DNA of 64,000 nucleotides from Vibrio crassostreae (lineage in GTDB: Bacteria; Pseudomonadota; Gammaproteobacteria; Enterobacterales; Vibrionaceae). The stretch spans positions 2,852,001 to 2,916,000 of the forward strand of contig NZ_AP025476.1 of assembly GCF_024347415.1 (NCBI RefSeq), written 5' to 3'. The translations under genes were made by a program, and so were the position numbers. Within the stretch, counting starts at the first letter, position 1; every line of letters begins with the position of its first letter. The notes below the pieces were generated by a model, which did not search any database, was not told the origin of the DNA, and was given only the letters and a program-made list of their open reading frames with translations. Below are positions 1 to 9,475 of this stretch, piece after piece.

Positions 1-220
1 CTTTTGTTGGGAATTCAACTTCCTCAACAGCTTCCCAACGACGGAAAGTTTCGAAATCACCCGTTTTACGGTCGATTTCAACACGAACTTCAATTTCTAG
101 TTCGCTTTTCTTTTTTGTTGCCGTTGCAAGCGCGATTTCAAGCGCTTCAAAAATACGCTCACGAGGAACTGCTTTCTCATTAGAAACAGCTTCTACTACC
201 GCCAAAATTTCTTTGTTCAT
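1..220 (-). CDS. nusA: Transcription termination/antitermination factor NusA (N-terminal part, cut by window edge)
   Basis: The leftward frame starts at the ATG complementary to 218-220 and reads [20 protein letters not shown], the typical start of NusA, then runs off the left edge after about 73 residues. NusA binds RNA polymerase and nascent RNA and modulates pausing, intrinsic termination and antitermination in the cytoplasm. Only the RNA-polymerase-binding N-terminal domain is visible; the S1 and KH domains would lie outside. It follows rimP by 35 nt in the same direction, the conserved rimP-nusA-infB order, so co-transcription is expected. Identification is firm from the first 40 residues and the context. 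Confidence 0.95.
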   Translation of the reverse strand, partial: MNKEILAVVEAVSNEKAVPRERIFEALEIALATATKKKSELEIEVRVEIDRKTGDFETFRRWEAVEEVEFPTK

Positions 221-255
221 TAATCTAGCCTCTTAAGCTCTTCTCTCTAGGAGAA

Positions 256-711
256 CTAAAATTTAGGGATCAGGTTAGCTTTCGCAATATTGCTCAGGAC
301 GAATTCTTCTTCTTGTCCTTCAACCAATACTTTCACTGTCTCGCCTTCGATAGATTGGATATCACCTTTCCATTTACGACGGTTGCCGACAGCCATTTTC
401 AAAACGATGCTTACCTCGTGACCAATAAATTGTTGGTAATGCTCTGCTTTGAACAGTGGTCTCTCTAAACCTGGTGAAGACACTTCAAGGTTATAAGCCA
501 CTGAAATTGGATCTTCAACGTCCATTACGGCACTTACTTGGTGACTAACTTCAGCGCAATCATCTACATTGATACCGTTTGGTGAATCGATGTAAATACG
601 TAGCGTTGAGTGCTCACCAGCACGAATAAATTCTAATCCAACTAACTCATAACCTGATGCTGCTACTGGAGCGTCAAGCATTTCAGTAAGTTGTCTTTCT
701 AAACCAGTCAT
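256..711 (-). CDS. rimP: Ribosome maturation factor RimP
   Basis: A 151-residue protein of the usual RimP length. RimP acts in the cytoplasm in maturation of the 30S subunit. The N-terminal alpha/beta domain contains the family's GYELVGLEF and [11 protein letters not shown] segments and the SSPGLERPL motif around residues 79-87; the C-terminal part is the SH3-like barrel. It sits between tRNA-fMet and nusA, the same order as the metY-rimP-nusA operon of enterobacteria. The leader between the tRNA and this gene holds several strong hairpins (see 727-830), which may separate tRNA processing from mRNA expression. Confidence 0.96.
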   Translation of the reverse strand: MTGLERQLTEMLDAPVAASGYELVGLEFIRAGEHSTLRIYIDSPNGINVDDCAEVSHQVSAVMDVEDPISVAYNLEVSSPGLERPLFKAEHYQQFIGHEVSIVLKMAVGNRRKWKGDIQSIEGETVKVLVEGQEEEFVLSNIAKANLIPKF

Positions 712-945
712 TTAACCACTCCAGAAACAAAAAAAGGGCTCAAAGCCCAATTTAAATTCCAAGCAAACATTATCTAAGCGCATTTATAAATGCTTAGATA
801 ACAAAAAACCCCGTATAAGCCGGGGTTTTTGTTGCTGGACCCTTATATGTTAAGTGCCATCACATTCGATATCACACTTAACTCACAGTGAGGTTCACAC
901 TGTGCAAACTTGCTACCAATACAAGCTATATAATAGCATTGAAAT
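712..945 (-). promoter_or_regulatory. Hairpin-rich leader between tRNA-fMet and rimP
   Basis: On the leftward transcript the order after the tRNA is: an inverted repeat CACAGTG/CACTGTG (about 883-905), a TTAAGTG/CACTTAA pair (849-880), the strong terminator-like stem at 804-830, a long hairpin at 770-801 with a 2-nt bulge, and a GGGCT/AGCCC hairpin near 735-747. Seen directly are the palindromes. That they terminate tRNA transcripts or tune rimP-nusA expression is inference. No clear second promoter was identified. Confidence 0.5.
804..830 (-). terminator. Rho-independent terminator after the tRNA pair
   Basis: Perfect 10-bp inverted repeat AAAAACCCCG/CGGGGTTTTT with a 7-nt loop. The A/T ends give a U-tract on either strand. 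It lies downstream of the leftward tRNA genes and before rimP, so it probably limits read-through into rimP-nusA. Confidence 0.8.
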
Positions 946-1022
<77 letters not shown>

Positions 1023-1075
1023 TCCGACTTGCGAGCATTATACGCCCAACAAGATGTTTTACAAGTTTGTAAACA

Positions 1076-1160
1076 TGGTGCCGAGAGAGGGACTCGAACC
1101 CTCACACCCTAAGGCACTAGCACCTCATGCTAGCGTGTCTACCAATTTCACCATCTCGGC
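1076..1160 (-). tRNA. leuU: tRNA-Leu (GAG)
   Basis: The complement is an 85-nt class II tRNA beginning GCCGAGATGG and ending with encoded CCA. The acceptor stem pairs GCCGAG with CTCGGC. The anticodon loop ATGAGGT gives anticodon GAG, decoding CUC/CUU. A long variable arm is present, as expected for tRNA-Leu. It sits just after secG and before tRNA-fMet, the secG-leuU-metY order known from enterobacteria. Confidence 0.97.
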
Positions 1161-1176
1161 ATCAAATCTTTACAGA

Positions 1177-1509
1177 TTATTGTGGAATTTCGTCGCCTTG
1201 CGCCGGAACTTCACTCACTGCATCATCAGCTTGTTGAATTACCTGACCTTGAGTCGGGTCAATCCATTGTGACTCAGTTTTATGTGTAGACATATTACCA
1301 AGCACTAAGCTAAGGATAAAAAATGTAGTTGCAAAAATTGCAGTCATTCGGGTAAGGAAATTTCCTGAGCCACCAGCACCAAACACAGTGTTTGAAGCGC
1401 CAGCACCGAAAGAGGCTCCCATATCTGCGCCTTTACCTTGTTGAATCAACACTAGGCCAATTACACCAAGCGCTGCCAACAGGTAAATCACAAGTAGAAC
1501 TGTAAACAT
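1177..1509 (-). CDS. secG: Protein translocase subunit SecG
   Basis: The start was set at the ATG complementary to 1507-1509 ([11 protein letters not shown]), which has an AGGTGGA ribosome site just upstream; this gives 110 residues. SecG is the small inner-membrane partner of SecYE and assists SecA-driven preprotein export. Two hydrophobic segments are visible, residues 2-21 and about 50-72, separated by the conserved glycine-rich cytoplasmic loop [19 protein letters not shown]. The C-terminal tail is acidic and polar. tRNA-Leu begins 16 nt past the stop, so gene and tRNAs are probably co-transcribed. A longer in-frame start upstream (to 1551) lacks the hydrophobic start and a ribosome site. 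Confidence 0.95.
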   Translation of the reverse strand: MFTVLLVIYLLAALGVIGLVLIQQGKGADMGASFGAGASNTVFGAGGSGNFLTRMTAIFATTFFILSLVLGNMSTHKTESQWIDPTQGQVIQQADDAVSEVPAQGDEIPQ

Positions 1510-1715
1510 TTTTCCACCTATGTTCCTAATTGTTGAGCCAGCGCCGTTCAAAAAACTATTTTTAAGAACAAGGCTAGCGACCTCCTAACTGAAGGCCGAG
1601 CAATACTAGCGAATGCGACGATGGCTGACAAGGAGAATTTGCTAAAAAATAAGCCTTTACCAAGTAAATGGTCAAAAAAAGGTCAAAAGCGACACAAAAC
1701 TCATTTACGTCTCTT

Positions 1716-1742
1716 TTGACCGTTATATCTTGACCGTTATAT
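1716..1742. repeat. Tandem 13-bp repeat upstream of secG
   Basis: TTGACCGTTATAT occurs at 1716-1728 and again at 1730-1742 (period 14). Related GGTCAAAA words lie at about 1668-1688. The repeat sits in the 292-bp gap between glmM and secG. It may be a protein-binding site or part of a secG promoter; function is unknown. Confidence 0.6.
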
Positions 1743-1761
1743 AAGTCAATCACTTCTAATC

Positions 1762-1785
1762 ACAGGCGCTATTCATTGCGCCTGT
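1762..1785. repeat. Inverted repeat downstream of glmM
   Basis: ACAGGCGC at 1762-1769 and GCGCCTGT at 1778-1785 form an 8-bp stem with an 8-nt loop 16 nt past the glmM stop. There is no U-run on the leftward strand, so it is more likely an mRNA-stabilising or processing hairpin than a terminator. Confidence 0.5.
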
Positions 1786-1801
1786 TTAGTAAAAGGTTAA
1801 A

Positions 1802-3142
1802 TTAGCAGTTTGCTTTTACTGCATCGGCAATCTTAAGCGCGGATGCTTGAACAAGCTCAGCATCTTCGCCTTCAACCATCACACGCAATAGTGGCTCTGT
1901 ACCAGACTTACGTAATAGCACACGACCTTTCTCGCCAAGTTCAGCTTCAACTTCAACAACAGCTGCTTTTACTGCTTCTGCTTCTAGTGGGTTTGAGTCT
2001 CCACTGAAACGAACGTTTTCTAGAACTTGCGGGTACAACGTCATGCCCTGAGACAGCTCATTCAGAGTCATTTCGCTATCAACAACTGAAGCCAATACTT
2101 GCAGCGCAGCAACGATAGCATCACCCGTCGTTACTTTATCTAATAGGATAACGTGACCCGAGTTCTCTGCTCCAATCTTCCAGCCTTTAGCAAGAAGTTG
2201 CTCCATTACGTAACGGTCACCAACTGCAGCACGAACAAACGGAATACCTAACTGCTTAAGGCCATTTTCCATACCCAGGTTGGTCATTAGTGTACCAACA
2301 ACACCACCTTTCAACTCACCACGACGCAGTGCATCGCGTGCAATGATGTAAGCGATTTGGTCACCATCAACTTTGTTGCCTAGCTCGTCAACCATGATGA
2401 TACGGTCGCCGTCACCATCAAAGCCCAGACCTAATGCCGCTTTTTCTTCAAGCACTTTAGCTTGCAGAGCACGTACATCCGTCGCGCCTACTTCGTGGTT
2501 GATGTTAGTACCATTTGGCTCAACACCAATAGCCACAACCTCAGCACCCAGCTCTTTAAATACAGCAGGCGCAATGTGGTAAGTGGCACCATGGGCACAA
2601 TCGATAACGATCTTCATGCCAGCCAATGTCATTTTATGTGGGAACGTACTTTTACAGAACTCGATGTAACGGCCAGCGGCATCGTTCAAACGTACTGCTT
2701 TGCCTAGCTCCGAAGAATCAACGCATTCAATGTCTTTGTCCAGTTCAGCTTCAATCGCCAACTCGATATCGTCCGGTAGCTTTGTTCCCTCAGAAGAGAA
2801 GAACTTAATACCGTTATCGTAGTAAGGGTTGTGTGATGCTGAGATAACAATACCAGCTTCAGCGCGGAACGTTTGTGTTAGGTAAGCCACGGCTGGTGTT
2901 GGCATTGGGCCAGTAAAAGTAGCCTGAAGACCCGCAGCAGCGAGACCAGCTTCTAGAGCAGACTCCAGCATGTAGCCAGAGATACGGGTGTCTTTACCAA
3001 TGATGACTTTCTTAGTGCCCTGTTTCGCAAGAACACGACCCGCAGCCCAGCCAAGCTTCAGAACAAAATCAGGTGTAATCGGGTATTGGCCAACTTTGCC
3101 ACGTACACCATCTGTGCCGAAGTAACGTCTCTTATCAGACAT
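1802..3142 (-). CDS. glmM: Phosphoglucosamine mutase GlmM
   Basis: A 446-residue protein of the standard GlmM length. It interconverts glucosamine-6-phosphate and glucosamine-1-phosphate in the cytoplasm, supplying UDP-GlcNAc for peptidoglycan and LPS. Visible signatures are [11 protein letters not shown] at the N-terminus, the phosphoserine loop ISASHNP with the catalytic serine at 103, the metal-binding DGDGDR loop near residue 243, the sugar-binding GAENSGH segment near 325 and the phosphate-binding [12 protein letters not shown] near 410. folP lies 21 nt upstream in the same direction, as in the folP-glmM pair of many proteobacteria. Confidence 0.98.
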   Translation of the reverse strand: MSDKRRYFGTDGVRGKVGQYPITPDFVLKLGWAAGRVLAKQGTKKVIIGKDTRISGYMLESALEAGLAAAGLQATFTGPMPTPAVAYLTQTFRAEAGIVISASHNPYYDNGIKFFSSEGTKLPDDIELAIEAELDKDIECVDSSELGKAVRLNDAAGRYIEFCKSTFPHKMTLAGMKIVIDCAHGATYHIAPAVFKELGAEVVAIGVEPNGTNINHEVGATDVRALQAKVLEEKAALGLGFDGDGDRIIMVDELGNKVDGDQIAYIIARDALRRGELKGGVVGTLMTNLGMENGLKQLGIPFVRAAVGDRYVMEQLLAKGWKIGAENSGHVILLDKVTTGDAIVAALQVLASVVDSEMTLNELSQGMTLYPQVLENVRFSGDSNPLEAEAVKAAVVEVEAELGEKGRVLLRKSGTEPLLRVMVEGEDAELVQASALKIADAVKANC

Positions 3143-3163
3143 ATTGATTTTCCTTAATTATGA

Positions 3164-3994
3164 TTAGTGATTGTTATTCATCACTTCGATTATCTTCATC
3201 GCTTCCAATGTATCTTCAACATCGTGAACGCGAATAATTTGTGCACCTTTGATTGCAGCGATGGTAGCGCAAGTGACGCTAGCAACCATGCAATCTGCTG
3301 GAGCTTTGTCTAGTAGCTTAAAGATCATCGACTTTCTCGACACCCCCGCTAAGACTGGCAACCCAAGCCTGTGAAATTTTTCAAGGTGCGCTAATAGGTG
3401 GTAATTATGCTCAATGGTTTTACCAAAACCAAAACCAGGATCCAAAATCAGCTGATCTTTTGATATGCCAACAGCCTCACACGCTTCTACCCTTTCTTTT
3501 AAGAACGCTTCAACATCCGTTAGGACATCATCGTAATTTGGGTTGGCTTGCATGGTTCTTGGCTGACCTTTCATGTGCATCAGGCAAACTGGCACATTAG
3601 CATCGGCGGCTGCCTCTAGAGCTCCGGGCTCTTGCAATGCGCGCACATCATTGATCAAATCAGCCCCTGCTTCAACGGCTTGGCGCATCACTTCAGCTTT
3701 ACTGGTATCAATAGAGATCCACACATCGAACTTGGCGCGAATTGCTTTAATGGCAGGTATAACGCGAGCGAGCTCTTCTTCTAAAGATACGTCAGGTGCT
3801 CCCGGGCGAGTTGACTCACCACCAATGTCAATAATGCTAACACCTGCTTGAATCATTCGCTCTGCTTGCAGTAAAGCATTATCTAATGAATTGAATTTCC
3901 CGCCATCAGAGAAAGAGTCAGGCGTAACATTGAGGATACCCATCACATGTGGGCGGTCTAAAACGAGCGTTTTATTATGTGCTTTTAATATCAT
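3164..3994 (-). CDS. folP: Dihydropteroate synthase
   Basis: A 276-residue TIM-barrel enzyme that condenses p-aminobenzoate with dihydropterin pyrophosphate to dihydropteroate in folate synthesis, the sulfonamide target. Visible motifs are MGILNVTPDSFSDGG near residues 18-32, the pterin-binding DIGGESTRPGA, SIDTSKAEV, the DPGFGFGKT loop near 205 and AGVSRKSM near 237. It lies 88 nt after ftsH and 21 nt before glmM, all leftward. A hairpin with GGGTTTT at about 4036-4070 follows ftsH. No unusual sulfonamide-site changes could be judged by eye. Confidence 0.98.
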   Translation of the reverse strand: MILKAHNKTLVLDRPHVMGILNVTPDSFSDGGKFNSLDNALLQAERMIQAGVSIIDIGGESTRPGAPDVSLEEELARVIPAIKAIRAKFDVWISIDTSKAEVMRQAVEAGADLINDVRALQEPGALEAAADANVPVCLMHMKGQPRTMQANPNYDDVLTDVEAFLKERVEACEAVGISKDQLILDPGFGFGKTIEHNYHLLAHLEKFHRLGLPVLAGVSRKSMIFKLLDKAPADCMVASVTCATIAAIKGAQIIRVHDVEDTLEAMKIIEVMNNNH

Positions 3995-4035
3995 GGAAGG
4001 TGGGTCTTAAAGGTAAAAACATCTTGGGCTATAAA

Positions 4036-4070
4036 CAGAAAAACCCTGAGCGTACTCAGGGTTTTAATTT
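4036..4070 (-). terminator. Terminator-like hairpin between ftsH and folP
   Basis: AAAACCCTGAG and CTCAGGGTTTT form an 11-bp stem (about 4041-4065) around a short GTA-containing loop. It lies between the ftsH stop and the folP start and has a U-tract on the leftward transcript. It probably reduces, not abolishes, folP-glmM read-through. Confidence 0.7.
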
Positions 4071-4082
4071 AAAGCCTAGTGA

Positions 4083-6059
4083 TTAAGAATCTTTGTTTTG
4101 AGCATCATCTGATTCAGACTTAACTTCTTCAACTTGCGACTCTTCAGCTTTTGGTTCGGCTGCTGCTTCTTCTGATTTCGCTTCAGGTTTAGCTTCTTCC
4201 TTTGCAGGTTCTGCTTTCGCCTGATCACCCCAACCAGCTGGCTCCCGAATGTCGTCTTTACGTTCCATCAAGTCATCAATCTGACCTGCATCAATCGTTT
4301 CAAACTTCATTAGCGCGTCTTTCATCGAGTGCATGATATCCATGTTCTCTTCAAGAATTTGCTTCGCACGAGCATAGTTGCGGTCGATTAGAATACGAAT
4401 TTCTTCATCGATCAGCTTAGTCGTATCGTCAGAAACATGTTTCGCTTGGCTCATACCGCGACCTAGGAAAACTTCGCCTTCTTCTTCAGCATATAGAAGA
4501 GGACCCAGTTTTTCTGAGAAGCCCCACTGCGTTACCATCTTACGAGCAATATCAGTTGCACGTTCGATATCGTTAGACGCACCAGTCGAAACTTTGTCTT
4601 TACCGTAGATAAGTTCTTCAGCAAGACGACCACCGTACAAACTAGAGATCATTGATTCTAGATGTTGGCGAGACATGCTTACGCGGTCTTGCTCAGGTAG
4701 GTACATAGTTACACCAAGCGCACGACCACGTGGAATGATTGAAACCTTGTACACTGGATCGTGTTCAGGCACCAAGCGACCAACAATTGCGTGACCCGCT
4801 TCGTGGTAAGCCGTTGACTCTTTCACTTCTTCAGACATCACCATTGAACGGCGCTCTGCACCCATCATGATTTTGTCTTTAGCTAGTTCGAACTCAACCA
4901 TAGATACATTACGCTTGTTACCACGAGCAGCAAACAGCGCCGCTTCGTTCACAAGGTTCGCAAGATCTGCACCAGAGAAACCTGGAGTACCACGAGCAAT
5001 CAGAGATGGTTCAACATCACCCGATAGTGGCACTTTACGCATGTGTACTTTAAGAATCTGTTCACGACCACGTACATCTGGCAGACCAACCACAACTTGA
5101 CGGTCAAAACGACCAGGACGAAGTAATGCAGGGTCTAGTACGTCTGGACGGTTAGTCGCAGCGATAACGATAATACCTTCGTTACCTTCGAAACCATCCA
5201 TCTCAACCAGCATTTGGTTCAGTGTTTGTTCACGTTCATCGTGACCACCACCAACACCAGCGCCACGTTGACGACCTACAGCATCGATTTCATCGATAAA
5301 GATGATACAAGGTGCCGCTTTCTTCGCTTGTTCGAACATGTCACGCACACGAGATGCACCAACACCAACAAACATTTCAACGAAGTCAGAACCAGAGATA
5401 GTAAAGAACGGTACTTTCGCTTCACCGGCAATCGCTTTTGCAAGCAATGTTTTACCCGTACCAGGAGGACCAACCAACAAGATACCTGTTGGGATCTTAC
5501 CACCTAGCTTTTGGAAGCGGCTTGGGTCACGAAGGTAATCCACAAGCTCTTTCACGTCTTCTTTTGCTTCGTCACAACCAGCAACATCAGCAAACATCGT
5601 TTTGATTTGTTCTTCGCTCATCATTCGAGCTTTACTCTTACCGAAAGACATCGCGCCTTTACCGCCGCCGCCGCCTTGCATTTGACGCATGAAGAAAATC
5701 CATACACCAATCAGTAAGATCATAGGGAACCATGAGATGAAGATAGTGCCAAGCAGGCTCTGTTCTTCAGGTGGTGTACCCTGAACTTTTACGTTTTGAT
5801 TAATTAAGTCATCAAGTAGCTTTTGATCATAAACAGGCATGTAAGTTACATACTTAGAGCCACCACCACGACGTGTGAAAGTGATTTCGCTGTTATTGAA
5901 CTGTGCGTCTTGAATCTGGCCTTGGCCAACTTCCTGTACAAACGTGGTGTAATCTACTGCTCTGCCGTTACTTTCCCCAGGGCCAAAGCTCTGGAATACC
6001 GACATCAACACTACCGCGATAACAAGCCACAGAATTAAATTTTTTGCCATGTCACTCAA
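4083..6059 (-). CDS. ftsH: ATP-dependent zinc metalloprotease FtsH
   Basis: A membrane-anchored AAA+ protease that extracts and degrades membrane and short-lived cytosolic proteins, such as LpxC and sigma-32 in E. coli. Two N-terminal membrane helices (about residues 8-22 and 103-124) flank a small periplasmic domain. Walker A GPPGTGKT is near 198, Walker B IIFIDEID follows, then the second region of homology and the zinc motif HEAGH near 420. The C-terminal tail is rich in Glu, Lys and Ala and low in complexity. The first codon used here is TTG (TTG AGT GAC ATG GCA): an AGAGG sits 8 nt before TTG but 17 nt before the ATG, so TTG fits better. An ATG start at 6050 would lose three residues. 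Confidence 0.97.
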   Translation of the reverse strand: MSDMAKNLILWLVIAVVLMSVFQSFGPGESNGRAVDYTTFVQEVGQGQIQDAQFNNSEITFTRRGGGSKYVTYMPVYDQKLLDDLINQNVKVQGTPPEEQSLLGTIFISWFPMILLIGVWIFFMRQMQGGGGGKGAMSFGKSKARMMSEEQIKTMFADVAGCDEAKEDVKELVDYLRDPSRFQKLGGKIPTGILLVGPPGTGKTLLAKAIAGEAKVPFFTISGSDFVEMFVGVGASRVRDMFEQAKKAAPCIIFIDEIDAVGRQRGAGVGGGHDEREQTLNQMLVEMDGFEGNEGIIVIAATNRPDVLDPALLRPGRFDRQVVVGLPDVRGREQILKVHMRKVPLSGDVEPSLIARGTPGFSGADLANLVNEAALFAARGNKRNVSMVEFELAKDKIMMGAERRSMVMSEEVKESTAYHEAGHAIVGRLVPEHDPVYKVSIIPRGRALGVTMYLPEQDRVSMSRQHLESMISSLYGGRLAEELIYGKDKVSTGASNDIERATDIARKMVTQWGFSEKLGPLLYAEEEGEVFLGRGMSQAKHVSDDTTKLIDEEIRILIDRNYARAKQILEENMDIMHSMKDALMKFETIDAGQIDDLMERKDDIREPAGWGDQAKAEPAKEEAKPEAKSEEAAAEPKAEESQVEEVKSESDDAQNKDS

Positions 6060-6157
6060 GGTGTAAGCCTCTCGATAACTAATTGTAATTAAAGGTAGGG
6101 TACTACAGTTTGTAACCTGTAGCCATGTTGTTAACTCTCACTATTGGAAGAGAATCG

Positions 6158-6787
6158 TTAACCTTTGTAACCAGTGGCTACGATAAACACTTCACGAGAT
6201 CGAGCTCGAGAAGAGTCGGGTTTTCTAACTTTTACTGTTTTAAACATCTCGCGGACGTCCTTAACGTATTGGTCAAACCCTTCGCCTTGGAATACTTTTA
6301 CAACAAAACTACCATTGGTAGCTAGAACTTGTCGACACATATCCAAAGCTAATTCAACTAAATACATAGCTCTTGGCTGATCCACAGAATTGTTGCCTGC
6401 TATATTAGGTGCCATATCTGACATCACGACATCAACCATGTTTGGTTGTATACGCTCCAACAAGGCATCTAGTACAGCGTCTTCGCGGAAATCGCCTTGT
6501 AAAAAGCTAACACCAGCAATCGGGTCCATTGGTAACAAGTCACACGCAATGATTTGTCCGTTGTCTCCAACAATCTTAGCAGCATATTGAGACCAACCGC
6601 CAGGTGCTGCACCCAAATCCACAATGGTCATCCCAGGAGACAGCAATTTATCTTTCGTTTGAATCTCTTCCATTTTGAAATAAGCACGTGAACGATAGCC
6701 TTTCTTTCTTGCTTCATTTGCGTACTTGTCGTCGAAGTGTTCCTTCAACCAACGGCCTGAACTGGCCGAGTGTTTCTGTTTGCTCAT
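6158..6787 (-). CDS. rlmE: 23S rRNA (uridine-2'-O)-methyltransferase RlmE (FtsJ/RrmJ)
   Basis: A 209-residue SAM-dependent methyltransferase that modifies the conserved U2552 of 23S rRNA on the 50S subunit; in E. coli it is heat-shock inducible. The N-terminal [27 protein letters not shown] segment carries the first catalytic lysine. The SAM loop [12 protein letters not shown] is near residue 55, MSDMAPN carries the catalytic Asp, and KVFQGEGF carries the second lysine. It precedes ftsH by 98 nt in the same direction, the conserved rlmE-ftsH pair, and diverges from yhbY. Confidence 0.97.
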   Translation of the reverse strand: MSKQKHSASSGRWLKEHFDDKYANEARKKGYRSRAYFKMEEIQTKDKLLSPGMTIVDLGAAPGGWSQYAAKIVGDNGQIIACDLLPMDPIAGVSFLQGDFREDAVLDALLERIQPNMVDVVMSDMAPNIAGNNSVDQPRAMYLVELALDMCRQVLATNGSFVVKVFQGEGFDQYVKDVREMFKTVKVRKPDSSRARSREVFIVATGYKG

Positions 6788-6901
6788 TGGATACCTAAAT
6801 TGGAGGAAAGTACTAATTGCTGAATAAATTATAGTCTTCAGCTTTAGATGGCGTTAAAATAGGTTTTTTCAACCCTAATAGTAAAGAAAATTGGCCGCGT
6901 A

Positions 6902-7198
6902 ATGAACCTAAGTACCAAACAAAAGCAGCATCTAAAGGGCCTAGCTCACAGTTTAAAACCTGTTGTGCTAATGGGCGCAAATGGACTTACTGAAGCTGTT
7001 CTAGCGGAAATCGAATTAGCTCTAGACCACCACGAACTGATCAAGATTAAAGTTGCATCAGAAGACCGTGAGACTAAGCAACTGATTATCGATGCAATTG
7101 TACGTGAAACTAAAGCTGAGAAAGTACAGACTATCGGTAAAGTTCTAGTACTGTTCCGTCAGTCAGAAGCACGTAAAATCGAGATTCCACGTAAATAA
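6902..7198 (+). CDS. yhbY: Ribosome assembly RNA-binding protein YhbY
   Basis: A 98-residue, single CRM-domain protein (CRS1-YhbY family) that associates with pre-50S particles. It starts MNLSTKQKQHLKGLAHSLKPVV and contains the family's VLMGANGLTEAVLAEIELALDHHELIK segment and the GKVLVLFR strand. It is encoded divergently from rlmE with a 114-bp shared upstream region, the arrangement known in E. coli. A bidirectional terminator separates it from the converging greA. Confidence 0.95.
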   Translation: MNLSTKQKQHLKGLAHSLKPVVLMGANGLTEAVLAEIELALDHHELIKIKVASEDRETKQLIIDAIVRETKAEKVQTIGKVLVLFRQSEARKIEIPRK

Positions 7199-7270
7199 GC
7201 GAGCTTAATATAAGCTAACTTCACTAATAGGAAGCCACTGCGCTTATCTTTTAGTGTAGCGTGAGAAACG

Positions 7271-7297
7271 AAAAAGGTCGCATTTAGCGACCTTTTT
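7271..7297. terminator. Bidirectional terminator between yhbY and greA
   Basis: AAAAAGGTCGC (7271-7281) and GCGACCTTTTT (7287-7297) form an 11-bp stem with a 5-nt loop and U-tracts on both strands. It can serve both converging genes. Confidence 0.9.
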
Positions 7298-7323
7298 ACT
7301 TATCAGAAACAAAGAAAATTCAA

Positions 7324-7797
7324 TTAGATATATTCTACTTTGTCGATTTCGAAGTCTTTGTCACCACCAGGGGTAGAGATCATGACTTCGTCGCCTTCCA
7401 TTTTACCGATAAGACCACGAGCAATTGGCGATTTCACAGAAATGCGACCCGTTTTGATGTCTGCTTCGTCTTCTGAAACGATTTGGTAGCGGAACTCATC
7501 ATCGGTATCCACATCGATCAGTGTCACTGTCGTACCGAAGATAATCTTGCCCGTATTATCCATTTGCGTTACATCGATGATCTGAGCCAGTGATAGCTTA
7601 TATTCAATATCACGGATCTGAGCTTCACAAATACCCTGCTCTTCACGAGCGGCGTGGTATTCAGCATTCTCTTTCAGGTCACCTAGTTCACGTGCTTCAC
7701 CAATAGCTGCTGAGATAACAGGGCGTAGCTTAAGTAGGCGATCTAATTCGTCACGTAGCTGCTGAGCGCCACGTACTGTCATTGGAACCTTTTCCAT
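7324..7797 (-). CDS. greA: Transcript cleavage factor GreA
   Basis: A 157-residue protein of standard length that enters the RNA polymerase secondary channel and stimulates cleavage of backtracked RNA. The N-terminal coiled coil spans about residues 8-75 and carries the acidic tip in GDLKENAEY (Asp and Glu near 41-44). The C-terminal FKBP-like domain ends with [16 protein letters not shown] and a TPGG motif. A TTACCTCTAT ribosome-site complement precedes the start. The greA-ompU-dacB neighbourhood is the one remembered from V. cholerae. Confidence 0.97.
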   Translation of the reverse strand: MEKVPMTVRGAQQLRDELDRLLKLRPVISAAIGEARELGDLKENAEYHAAREEQGICEAQIRDIEYKLSLAQIIDVTQMDNTGKIIFGTTVTLIDVDTDDEFRYQIVSEDEADIKTGRISVKSPIARGLIGKMEGDEVMISTPGGDKDFEIDKVEYI

Positions 7798-8310
7798 TTT
7801 TTACCTCTATGCCAAAGCTTCCTTTGGCCAACATAAATACACCCAACATAGTTATTAGGTGATAGAAACAAAACGATTTGGCTTAGTGTAAACAAACTTT
7901 ATGGCTAAATCACCTTTATTCCACTTTGCGTTATAAAAGCTTTATCTAGGTCTAAATTACAGACATCACAAAAATGAATAATAACCTCCCCATCAATAAG
8001 CCCAGAAACAAATACCTAAAAAAACAAAAAACAAACAAAATAAACACAGATCACACTTTTGTAAAAATCAATTTAAAACATAAACTTAAATAACAAGAGA
8101 TATAATAAAACAGTGTTCATTTTTTAGTTTTATATCATTTTACTAACTGACTATGGAACTTTAGAGGTAAAAAGTAACCCATGGATTGCACTGGCATTTT
8201 TCAGACTTCTGTTCTAATCATGGTTATGAAGCCTGATTAATACAGGCAATACACAAAAGGGTTCAAATCCTTGATAAAACTTCTATGGACAGTAATTAGG
8301 AAATAATAAC
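7798..8310. promoter_or_regulatory. Long AT-rich regulatory region between greA and the OmpU-type porin
   Basis: This 513-bp gap holds no plausible gene. Bases 7970-8110 are extremely AT-rich with many A-tracts and several TTAAA/TAAAA words. A TATAAT hexamer lies at 8101-8106 and could be a -10 box, giving a leader of roughly 200 nt. An AGGAAATAATAAC ribosome site precedes the porin ATG. In V. cholerae the ompU promoter is bound by ToxR over an extended AT-rich stretch; the layout here suits that, but I found no exact TNAAA-N5-TNAAA pair. Confidence 0.45.
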
Positions 8311-9363
8311 ATGAACAAGACTATGATTGCGCTTGCTGTATCTGCTGCAGCTCTTGCTACTAACGCAGTGGCAGCGGACGGTAAACAAGCTGGTGGTATT
8401 GACGGTACTTCTGTATACAGCTCAAACGGCACTTCTCTAGAGATCGGTGGTCGTGCTGAAGCTCGTCTATCTCTAAAAGACGGCAAAGCTGAAGATAAAA
8501 CACGTGTACGTCTTAACTTCCTAGGTAAAGTTGAAATCCAAGACGGCCTATACGGTGTTGGTTTCTACGAAGGCGAATTCACAACTGCTGAAAACGGCGG
8601 TTCTACTGATAACAACGACGGTGACATTACTAACCGTTACACGTACGCTGGTATCGGCGGTGCATTCGGTGAAGTGACTTACGGTAAAAACGACGGTGCA
8701 CTAGGTGTAATCACAGACTTTACCGATATCATGTCTTACCACGGTAACTCTGCGGCGATGAAAATTGCTGTAGCAGATCGTTCAGACAACATGGTTTCTT
8801 ACAAAGGTCAATTCCAAGACCTAAGCGTTAAAGCAAGCTACCGTTTTGCTGACCGCACAGAAAACAAAGTTGGCGACACTGTAATTTCTTACGATGATAA
8901 TGATGCAGATGGTTACTCTCTATCTGGTATCTACGCTATCGGTGACTCTGGCTTCAAGCTAGGTGCTGGTTACGCTGATCAAGACGAGCAAAACGAGTAC
9001 ATGCTAGCGGCTTCTTACCGCACTGACGCTCTATACTTTGCTGGTACATTCACAGACGGTGAGCTAGCGAAAGATAACGGTGATTACACTGGTTACGAAT
9101 TCGCAACAGCATACACACTAGAAAAAACTGCATTCACGCTAACGTACAACAACGCAGAAACAAACGGCGACACATCTGCTGACAACGTTGCTATCGATGC
9201 GACTTACTACTTCAAGCCTAACTTCCGTACGTACATCTCGTACAACTTCAACCTAATCTCTGAAGGTGACAAGTTCGGTACAGCAGGCATTCCAGCTAAC
9301 TTCGGTGCAACTAAAGCACAAGCTGAAGACGAGCTAGCTCTAGGTCTACGTTACGACTTCTAA
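8311..9363 (+). CDS. ompU: OmpU-type outer-membrane porin
   Basis: A 350-residue porin with a signal peptide (MNKTMIALAVSAAALATNAVAA, cleavage near residue 22). The rest is rich in alternating beta strands and ends in LGLRYDF, the C-terminal phenylalanine signature of trimeric porins recognised by the BAM complex. Acidic loops (AENGGSTDNNDGD, DDNDAD) suggest a cation-selective pore, as for OmpU. Position between greA and dacB matches V. cholerae ompU, where it confers bile resistance under ToxR control. Codon choice is that of a highly expressed gene. Assignment within the porin family rests on synteny plus overall resemblance. Confidence 0.88.
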   Translation: MNKTMIALAVSAAALATNAVAADGKQAGGIDGTSVYSSNGTSLEIGGRAEARLSLKDGKAEDKTRVRLNFLGKVEIQDGLYGVGFYEGEFTTAENGGSTDNNDGDITNRYTYAGIGGAFGEVTYGKNDGALGVITDFTDIMSYHGNSAAMKIAVADRSDNMVSYKGQFQDLSVKASYRFADRTENKVGDTVISYDDNDADGYSLSGIYAIGDSGFKLGAGYADQDEQNEYMLAASYRTDALYFAGTFTDGELAKDNGDYTGYEFATAYTLEKTAFTLTYNNAETNGDTSADNVAIDATYYFKPNFRTYISYNFNLISEGDKFGTAGIPANFGATKAQAEDELALGLRYDF

Positions 9364-9402
9364 TTCTGATTACCTAATTGATTAATTAGTTGATTGAGAA
9401 TC

Positions 9403-9432
9403 AAAACGCCCGCTCTCTAGCGGGCGTTTTTT
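9403..9432 (+). terminator. Rho-independent terminator after the porin gene
   Basis: AAAACGCCCGCT and AGCGGGCGTTTT form a perfect 12-bp stem with a CTCT loop, followed by two more T residues, 40 nt past the porin stop. Confidence 0.95.
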
Positions 9433-9475
9433 ATATCTGTATACTGAAAACATCAGCCATCCAAGACAATCTTCT

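Noticed and set aside
8041..8106. Defined ToxR boxes upstream of the porin
   Set aside because: The region is AT-rich with TTAAA words, but no exact TNAAA-N5-TNAAA pair was found, so individual boxes are not claimed.
8283..8486. 67-codon leftward ORF at the porin start
   Set aside because: Antisense shadow of the porin signal-peptide region with no ribosome site or homology that I recognise.
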